From Falciphora oryzae (Eukaryota > Ascomycota > Sordariomycetes > Magnaporthales > Magnaporthaceae): DNA of 64,000 nt. The position numbers and the translations under genes are program-made. The DNA lies in the NCBI GenBank assembly GCA_000733355.1, contig JNVV01000046.1, forward strand, positions 246,139 to 310,138, read 5' to 3'. Under the pieces are notes generated by a model. It was not told the origin of the DNA and ran no database searches. It worked only from the letters and a program-made list of their open reading frames with translations. Numbering within the stretch: position 1 is the stretch's first letter; every line of letters begins with the position of its first letter. Positions 56,356-64,000 of the stretch are shown here, piece after piece.

Positions 56356-57010
56356 TATGGCAGGGTCTGGCTCGTAGACTGGGCCTGTCAGCATGACCTT
56401 GGGATGCCTGCGTGCTGGACGCCTGTGGACTGGACGCCTGTGGTCTGGATGCCGGACCCCTATAGCCGAACCATCCTCCTGTGTCACCAGGATGGGCGGA
56501 ACGGCACGCAACAGAAGCAGGCAAGAGGCACAGCTGAGACAAGGCTTACCGGAGGGTGTCTTGTCGATGGGGCTGAGCCCACACGGGAGTCCGGCCGGCT
56601 GACGACGAGATAATATTTGATGGGGGTGGGGTGTCGTCGTGTGGTCGTCGTAGCACCAAGGATGGATGGGTGGTGCTTGCTTTTTATGCTGTCTGGCACG
56701 GCGACGAGGTCAGAAGATCGAGGACGGATGCGAGACGGCAGACCTGGGGATTGGAGGGAGTCAAGAGAACGGCGGCCGTCGACGAGAACGGCACTTTTTT
56801 GCCTACTTATACATGAGCCCTTCCGCTACGGACACGGGTGTGGTCTATCAAAAAAAGAACATGGCCGTCGGGCCCCTGTGGGCCTACTCGCCTTGCCGCT
56901 TGCTGCTCGTCGTCCCTGCCTCTCCCGTCGTGCCGTTTGCTTTCATTATTTCCCCTCGTTTTGTCCGGTCTCGTTTCTGTCCCTCCGCCACACGTCGAGG
57001 AAAAAAAAAA

Positions 57011-57039
57011 CACACACACATACACACACACACACACAC
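57011..57039 (+). repeat. CA dinucleotide microsatellite
   Basis: About 14 CA units with one T interruption, preceded by an A10 run. Confidence 0.95.
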
Positions 57040-57815
57040 CCTTTCGGAAGATTGGCAACGTAGCAAAGCAAGGGTGTGGGTGCAGCCAAGTGGATAGTAG
57101 GGTACTCGAGGGGCCAAGGGCGCCGCGCTGCGGGCACGCGGTAAACACATAGCGCACCCCAAGTACCCTCGCCTGCTGGGCGACGTGCAGCAGCACCAGC
57201 AGCAAGGCAGGTTGCAGTGGCCTGTTCATCCGCCCTTCTGCGCTGTCCCTTTGGCACTGGCACCTAGCACTGCAGCAGGATACCAACGGGCGGCATATGC
57301 TCGAACCCCCGCGCTCTCTGGGAGCCAGGTGGCTCTCTCTGCCAGGCCGTGGTGGCCGCCGTGGCCGTGGCCGTGGCCCATATGCTGGGCCCCTGTCGTT
57401 AGCTGCAGGTGCTCCCCCACACCTGGGCGTCGGCCTAGGGGGCCACAAATGCAACCACGTCGGCAGCTATCCAACCGAAAGGGGGTGGGCCGCTCTGCTG
57501 CGTCGTGGTGTTCCTGGTGTGTTTCTATGGTCTCTGCAGATACCTAACCCCTATCGGCGACGGACGCAGTTGCGCGGGAGCGCGCATCTTGGACTGGCCG
57601 GCCGGAGCCCTGCCCCTTGTCTCCCCGATCCAAGAGGAGGGGGGCGCACTGCAGTCGCGGCCTTTCCTGTTTTCTAACGCCGTCGAATGGAACCACGTCG
57701 AGAGACTGTCCGCCTCGACCTTCTCCACTGTGGTGGCCAGACATCTCTGGCTTTGCGCCTACTCTGGCTAAATTCTTGCGTCGAGGGTTTTGCCCTGGCC
57801 CAATTGCTGCTCACC

Positions 57816-57840
57816 TTTTTTTTTTTTTTCTTTTTTTTTT
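57816..57840 (+). repeat. Poly-T run
   Basis: T14, one C, then T10. Confidence 0.95.
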
Positions 57841-60800
57841 CCCCTCTCGATACTGCTTGCCGGCCACCTGCTCCCGTCTCTTCCCGAATTGTTCACGTGC
57901 ATCGCGGCAGGCATATGCTGCTCGCCAGCCGCATGTCCATACGAGGCGGGCGCTGAGCCTGAGTGGCTGTCGCGCAGGCGCGTTGCGAGCTCCCGCACAA
58001 CGCAAGTATCCGGAAGCTTGCTCCGCGGTTGCACACTGGGTTCTGACTGCGAGCTTTAAAGGAAGCTACCGTACGGTTCTGCATTGTGCAAATTATCCGT
58101 AGTGGCCGTGTGGATGGAAGCGGCCTTCTTCAAGCATGCCAGTGGCCGTGGCCTGCCTGCCATGCCAAGCCTTTGATATCAGTGGCCGTCTCCGCCCCAC
58201 TGCCTGCCTGCACGCTCCCACATCAGCGTGTTGACTAGGCTGGAGCCGCCTCGGCCGTGGGTAGACAGGCGCAGCTTCGAGGGAGTGTGTGACTGAAGGG
58301 TCAGGCAGGAGCGTCGTGTGGGTTCTGCTGTGGGTGTTGTTGGATAATACCATACCCAGGAGGCCTGATGGAGGAGTGCCCATCATAGAGGCCTCATCTC
58401 GTCGATCCTGGCCCTGAGAATATCTTGCAACCCAACGGTGGCGAGCGAGTAGTGACTGGCCGGCTCAGTTAACTTGAGCAGATCTCCTTGCCACAATCAT
58501 AGAACACTCTTGTCTTGAGCGTTGTGTGCAGTGGGCTGCGGCTACCGCGCTTCTGTGCTGCCGCGGCTTTGGATAGTTAGTGCTAGTGCTGCAGCCTTCC
58601 ATTCCTCAGTGATGCTAGGCTTGAGACGGTCGGACGTTTGATTTGCCATGGCCTGACAGTTCACCATGCGTCCACGGCTTGCCACAACACGCTCGGCTAC
58701 AAGCAGTCCACCCACACTCTGGCTTCACTCCCGATTCAGCCGGCCGTTGAGGTGTTGGTGCGGGTGGAGGGAGCATGGTTGTGCTGTTAGTGCACCAGGT
58801 GCTTGGCATTATTCACTTTGATTTTGATATTGGATTGCCTTGGATGGCGCTGTTTATGAATTTGTAGTTGTTAGCCGCAAGCTAAAATTGTTCACCAGTT
58901 ATCAGACGTTGACGGCTCTGCTTAGACGCTCGCTGAACTGGGCAGCTACAGGTAGGTACAGCCTGCTCACTGACAGCACTACAGAGGCACAGCCGTCCTA
59001 GAGAGCTTCCTCATTATACCTCCATAAAGAACCCGGCACCACACCTCCTGCACATCTAGACCTTGCATGCGTACAAGCCGTCAACCGAGTGTCATACATA
59101 TCAATATCAGCTCCCAGAATCAAGCAACGTGGCGAGGTCCTAGTAGTCCAGCCCCGCCCGCCAAATACTATCACCGAGTAGCTTTCTCGATCTAGCCGCG
59201 GGTGGCAGCCTGGCTGCGGATCAGAGGCGGGAGGACCGGGGCAGGCAAATATTGAGGTAACCCTGAGTGGCTCGGTTGGCTCGCTCGGCCGTGGCCCTGA
59301 TGCCGTGTCAGCTCGGCAGTGGAGTGGTGCGTCTTGGGGGCCTTGACCGGTCTCTTCAGGTTCATTGCGCTGGGCGTGGGATGTTGGCACATAATATTAC
59401 CTATTAGCCGCTACGGATTCAAACAAGATTAGCGTTGTAGAGCGGGAGCGTGACGATCTGTCCGGGGAGCCAGGCCAAGCCAGGCCAGGCCAGGGCGAGG
59501 GCCAGCAGCCAGGCCCATGGTCCGAGACAAGAAAACAGGGCATGGGGGGTATGGAGACGCCATGCAGGCGAACCTGGTCGCTACAGCATGTGCTATTATG
59601 GACTTGTGCCACCCCTGTCGGGAGGGGTGCTTGTGTACACGCAACCATACATGGCCTTAATCTGGAAGGCACTTGGAAGTCTTGGGGGCCGACTTGCGGA
59701 CACGTAGTCGGATGGCCAGGCTAGCACGGCTGGATCTGCTTTGGGGGAAGCCCTGCCGGCCGTGGTGATGGGCCAGCACGGACCGGACCTCCAGAATAGA
59801 TGCCCGACATGTGGGTAGGCGTCCTCGACTTGGGCATTAATGGTGACCGTGGTCTGGCCGTCTGTACGACATTGAGGTTGGACCGTGCTAGGGGTGAGGG
59901 CAGGGAAGCAGGGAGACAGGGATGGAGGGGGCAGGGGGAGACGGACGGAAGTAGACCGCGGAGAGAGGACGACAGGGAGACGGACGGACAGAACACGGTA
60001 GGGAGGCGCCACACGAGGAGGCCTAGAAAACGGCCGGGGATCGGAAGCAAGGCGTGATGAGCTGTCACCCACACCCCACGGTGTGGAGGGTCGACGCTAG
60101 ACGCGCCTGACTGATGCAGTGGCGTGGGCCTAGGTAGGAGTTTCTAGGAGGAGGCCGGCTCGGATGAATGCATGATATTATTTGAAATGTACACGGCGAT
60201 TCGAGGAATCTGGCTCAGTCACGGCAGGCAAGGAGTATAAACAATGGTCCAAGGGCCAGTGAGGCCAAGGTGCCGCGGCTACATGGCTCTACACGGTAGC
60301 AGCCATTGGGGCAGCGTTGGGACGGCACGGGACAGCCATTGCGAGCACTGGCAGCATTGCGGCTCCAACGCCGCAAACACTGGAAGCTAATGCCGCTCTC
60401 TGCGCGCTTACCATCTACCATTGTGCCCTGGCGGCGTCAGCACCGTGGCCTGGCCTGGCCTGGATGCGGCCGACTCCATCAGCGCCACTGACAGGCGTCC
60501 GAAACGAGCACGGAAATGAGGCCAAACAATAACGGCCCGTACCGTCGAGCTAATTCCTTTGGCCAAAGCTGCGATGGATGCGCTGGGATGCGGTGGGGAT
60601 TTTGATATTGCTTGATGGCTTGCGCCTGCAATTGGATTGTCATTTCTGCCTACAACACACCATTCGCCTCCATCAGTGCCGTCGTGGAGAGCGGGACCAG
60701 TGAGACGTGTTTGGGAAGCAGCCTCATCTCTGGCTGCCCACGAAGGCTATTGGTTGGGCCTCAGGGGTGGCGGCCCAATCCCGGGCCGCACCACACGGCA

Positions 60801-60870
60801 TCGAAAAAAAGGTAAACAACGACATGCTCGCCGTCTCGAAAAAAAGGTAAACAACGACATGCTCGCCGTC
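60801..60870 (+). repeat. Perfect 35-base tandem duplication
   Basis: The 35-base unit at 60801-60835 is repeated without change at 60836-60870. Each copy has TCG, seven A and GGTAAACAAC. The lack of differences points to a very recent event or an assembly artefact. Confidence 0.95.
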
Positions 60871-61500
60871 TCGGCTCCGTCTCACGAATGACCAAGGGCC
60901 GAGTTGCGGCGGCTGTTTTTGCGGCCAAACTCTCGCGTGCGGTCCTAGGCGCCGCCCATTACGTACGTGAACGCTGGAGTCGCATTGCGTCGAGCCGCCG
61001 GCGCCCCGCCAGGGCCCTGCCTGCGTGCACGCGCAGACGATCGATGGGTTGCAGCAAGGGCTTGCCTGCCGGACCCCACGTGTCAAGAGCAGGGGCAGCG
61101 GCGAGCAGGAGCGGGCGGTGGCGGACAGCAGCGAGGCGAGAAAATAGTCAACACGCCGGCGAAGCAGCAGCGAGAAGAAGAAGCGAGGCGAGCAGCAAAT
61201 ATCACCCGTCCCGAATAGGAACCTTCACGCCGAGGTGAGTGACGTGTCCATGGGGCAACCAACCTACACTGACATGGCAACATACCCGGCAACACGCCCA
61301 GCGACAGCGACAGTCGAGCGATGCCGACACGGTCCGGACAGACGCATGCAGCGGTGCGTGGAGAGACGGTCAGGCAGGAACCGGTTACACGCCGGCGCAG
61401 TCGTGACCGGGAAGGCATTGAAGCCCGAGAAGGCCTCGTTTGCGGCCAGGCACGAAACCGGTGAGCCGGCTGGCTGGGCTGGTCGATCGCCTGGGCTGCT

Positions 61501-61586
61501 CTTGATCCCCTGCCGGGCACTCGTTATCCCTGCTGGGCAGCACTTGTGTCCCCTGCTGGACTGCTTGTTGATCCCCTGCTTGGTGG
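61501..61586 (+). repeat. Imperfect 21-22-base tandem repeat, about four units
   Basis: Units of the form CTTGATCCCCTGCTGGGCACT recur with substitutions. Confidence 0.7.
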
Positions 61587-62822
61587 AGCGCGGCGGGGGT
61601 GCGGGCAGCCGCGAGAAACAGAGTGTGGGGAGGGTCAGGCTGTGTTGTCAGGCGTCGCCTTGCTCGCTGCTGCGACAAGCAGGAAAGGCGCCGAGTTCCG
61701 TGCCAAAAAGAGGCTGGGTGGTGGCGACAGGTCGGTGCTGGGCCGGATCAAGCGAGTGATAATGCGGTTGACGGCCATGTTCGGCGGCCAGGCAGGCTGG
61801 CAAGCTGCGAGGACAGCGCAACAGGCGCCGGAACAGGGCTGCCGCACAATTGTGTGTGTTGCGAGGCGTCTGGCTCGATGCAAGGGAGGAGGCAAGGGAG
61901 AAGGGCTGATGGGGAGACGCAAGCGGCAGTGGCTCGAGCTGCAGTGGCATCAGGCCTTGACGCTGGCGACGGGACGGGACAGAATCAGCTTCTGCGCAGG
62001 CGCGCGGAACACTGGCCGCTGGCACAGAGACCCAGAGACCCAGAGACCCGGCCAGGAATCGCTCGTCATCACCCTTGTTTTTCGCTCTCGCTCCAAGCGC
62101 GTGCTCGCGGCTGGCCCCGTCCGTCCGTGTCCGTGCACAGCACTGTGCCTGGATGGCGTAAGCGTTTGTTTCGTTTCCATTTATATCTGATAAGATACGC
62201 CCTGTACCGCCCGGCAGAATCTGGCAGCCGGGTACGCGAGCCCCGCTTGCACCCCGCTCGCGCGCGAGTCAACTGGGGCTGGGCCGTGCCCACGCTGCAC
62301 GGCCCACTGTGATGTGACCCCTGGTGCGGCGAGACGTGGGTCGGCTTCTTGGAGGCGTGACGGCGACACGACGACTGAGATCTGGGGATACGCGACGTTG
62401 GGACACCGCGACGTCTGGACGCTGTGGATGTCTCTGGCTGGTCCTTTGTCCGGCGTCTCTGTCCGGGCGTCTTTGTCCACTGCAACCGCAACGACGCGCT
62501 CGTATCGACAGCTGCGCCGTACGCGCCCTCCTGCACCACCACCAGAACAGCCTCTTCGTACCACGGCGCGATATAGCTTGGGTTGCGGTGCGTCGCTGCC
62601 GCATCTGGCTGTCTGGCACCTGTGACCAAGCCGCAGGACGCCTCTCGCGACGCTGGCGGACTCGCTCAGTTGCGCAGGTAGTACTTCACGGGGTACTTCC
62701 GCGGTACCGGCTTGTCTCTCCGGGCGCTTTCGACAGCGCGGATACCTCGCGAGACCTGCCCGAGGGCGGAAGGAAGCCGGCTGGCCTCTTTCGTGCTTGC
62801 TGGACTGCTGGACGCACCGGCA

Positions 62823-62893
62823 CTGAACCACTGAGACTGGACCACTGACTGGACCACTGGCTGGACCACTGACGGACCACTGACTGGACCACC
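62823..62893 (+). repeat. About 12-base tandem repeat CTGGACCACTGA, six units
   Basis: Units vary from 11 to 14 bases and differ at one or two positions. They lie about 270 bases upstream of the F-box gene, within its likely promoter or leader. Confidence 0.9.
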
Positions 62894-63158
62894 CACCACC
62901 GCGTCTGTCTGCTATCTTCCCCGGCGCCTGCCTCCACTGACTCCAGACGCCGACCGCGGTGCCATCCCTGGAGGCCTAAGGACACCCCGTCGTGGACGTA
63001 TCCGCACAATATCAGCCGCGCCAGAAGCCGGCGCACGACAAGTCGTCCACCCCTCGCTAGGACTTTCCGCATTCACCCCTTACGATAACACGCCACCACC
63101 CACTCTGCCGCCAAGAAGCGGCGGAATCAGGGCGTCGAGGAGGTGATCGACCCAGGCT

Positions 63159-64000
63159 ATGGCGGCAGATCGGGATGAGGGCTGCTGTGCGGCCGACAAC
63201 TCATCAAGCGTTGGCCACCTGTCCCTGGAGCGACGCTGCGGTCCTACACACGCACCGTTGTGGCTGTCTGCTGGGCAAGACGATCCGACGGTGGGGCGTC
63301 CGGAGCGCGGCCGGTCTCGCGCACCCCTCTTGTCGGACCGCCCAATTTCACGCAGTGCGCGGTCAGGCTCTTGGCCGCAAGCTGGGGGTCCGGCGGGCGC
63401 GGGGGCTGCTGGCTCTGTGGGCGCTGTGGGCGCTGCCACAGCTCCTGCGAGTCCGGTTGGGTCGTGGAGCTGCTGCTCGTCTGGAACGTCGCGCAGCAGC
63501 TCGGCTGGACGCCCTTGCGAGTGTGGTCTGGACGGGCTGCCCAACGAGGTGCTGCTGCACATATTTGGCTATCTCGAGGTCTGCGACCTCCTGGCAACAT
63601 CGAGGGTAAGCGTGCCGCGTCCTGAGCCCAGGGGCTGCTTGCCTGGCCGGGGCCTACTGTGCCCAGACGCTTGATGGGTCTTGGCAGTGGTATTGCCCTC
63701 GGATTGATTCTAGCGTCGGCAAAACATCTTCCAAAATGCTCCAAAATGCTTCCGAACTCCTTCCAATCCGCAAGCAACACTAACACTAACCAGACAAACC
63801 ACCACCTCCGCCACCTCTCGCTCGCCCCCATCGTCCACTCGCTCCGACTGCGCCGGACCCGAAATGCCCTCCCGCCTCTCCTCTGGTCCCGCCCGTCCCT
63901 CGCCGACCTGATGGGCAGGCGCATCTTCATGACGCAGACGACGGCCGTGTCGCGCAGGCTGGCCCGCTCGCTCGTGTCGATTCGTCTGTCGCGCCGCCTC
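63159..64000 (+). CDS. F-box protein, 3' part beyond the window
   Basis: The F-box is at the end of exon 1 (CGLDGLPNEVLLHIFGYLEVCDLLATSR), after a low-complexity Ser/Gly/Arg-rich N-terminus of about 120 residues. Exon 1 is 63159-63605. A 188-base intron (GTAAGC...CTAACCAG) is phase 0. Exon 2 begins at 63794 with TNHHLRHLSLAPIVHSLRLRR and continues to the window edge. F-box proteins link substrates to the SCF ubiquitin ligase through Skp1. The second exon, with FMTQTTAVSRRLARSLVSIRL, resembles a recurring family of ascomycete F-box proteins. Substrate and C-terminal domain are unknown. Confidence 0.8.

Larger units (their letters stand above)
56356..63158. other. Long gene-poor region (about 6.8 kb)
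   Basis: I found no supported gene. It holds a CA microsatellite, a poly-T run, a perfect 35-base tandem duplication, a 21-22-base repeat, a GGCCA-rich repeat at about 59470-59510, and a 12-base tandem repeat. A GTGAGT near 61214, preceded by GCCGAG and followed by CTGAC and CCAG, may be a spliced noncoding or UTR element. No transposon, tRNA or rRNA is recognised. Confidence 0.5.

Noticed and set aside
61207..61320. Possible intron (GTGAGT ... CTGAC ... CCAG) in the gene-poor tract
   Set aside because: No coding frame is extended on either side, so it cannot support a gene by itself.
1..64000. Transposons, CRISPR arrays, tRNA and rRNA genes
   Set aside because: I looked for terminal repeats, transposase motifs, regular spacer arrays, and the GGTTCGANNCC tRNA box and found none by eye. 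A tRNA scan could still find one.

Overview
This is a gene-bearing piece of a GC-rich filamentous ascomycete genome, most likely Sordariomycetes. The evidence is short introns (about 45-65 bases, one of 214) with GT...AG ends and CTAAC/CTGAC branch sites, GC-rich coding sequence, and typical fungal families: a CBM18-glyoxal oxidase, a fungalysin, a modin-type protein, 2EXR and F-box proteins, an Mx-like dynamin, and a Cdc4-type F-box/WD40 protein. There is no operon structure. Neighbours are often convergent or divergent, so several promoters look shared. The genus cannot be fixed from the sequence alone.

Layout. 1-12 kb carries accessory functions: a secreted AA5 oxidase with a chitin-binding array, a small six-cysteine secreted protein, two small orphan genes, a Cys/His-rich repeat protein and a sugar transporter. 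12-20 kb is gene-poor apart from a fungalysin metalloprotease. 20-27 kb holds a modin-like membrane protein, a 2EXR protein and a dynamin-like GTPase. 27-50 kb is mostly core biology: GDP-mannose pyrophosphorylase alpha-type subunit, a Ser/Arg-rich membrane protein, a HORMA-domain protein, Cdc4-type SCF receptor, a PAP2 lipid phosphatase, proteasome alpha subunit PRE9, transcription factor BYE1, a cysteine-rich microprotein, and a TAPT1/Emp65 ER protein. 51-56 kb holds a GNAT acetyltransferase, a secreted repeat protein, a LAMTOR1/Ego1-like lysosome anchor and a small conserved Cys/Trp protein. 56.4-63.1 kb is gene-poor with several short tandem repeats. An F-box gene runs off the right edge.

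Two runs of N interrupt genes. The one at 28033-28244 is almost certainly false: both sides carry the same 113 bases, and removing one copy plus the Ns gives a continuous reading frame. The one at 2111-2257 lies inside the third CBM18 module.

No CRISPR array, transposon, rRNA or tRNA gene was recognised. No clear new multi-gene system was found. The best candidates for novelty are the chitin-binding array whose modules each carry an intron at the same place, the Cys/His-repeat protein, the 54-residue cysteine-rich microprotein, and the short HORMA-domain protein.
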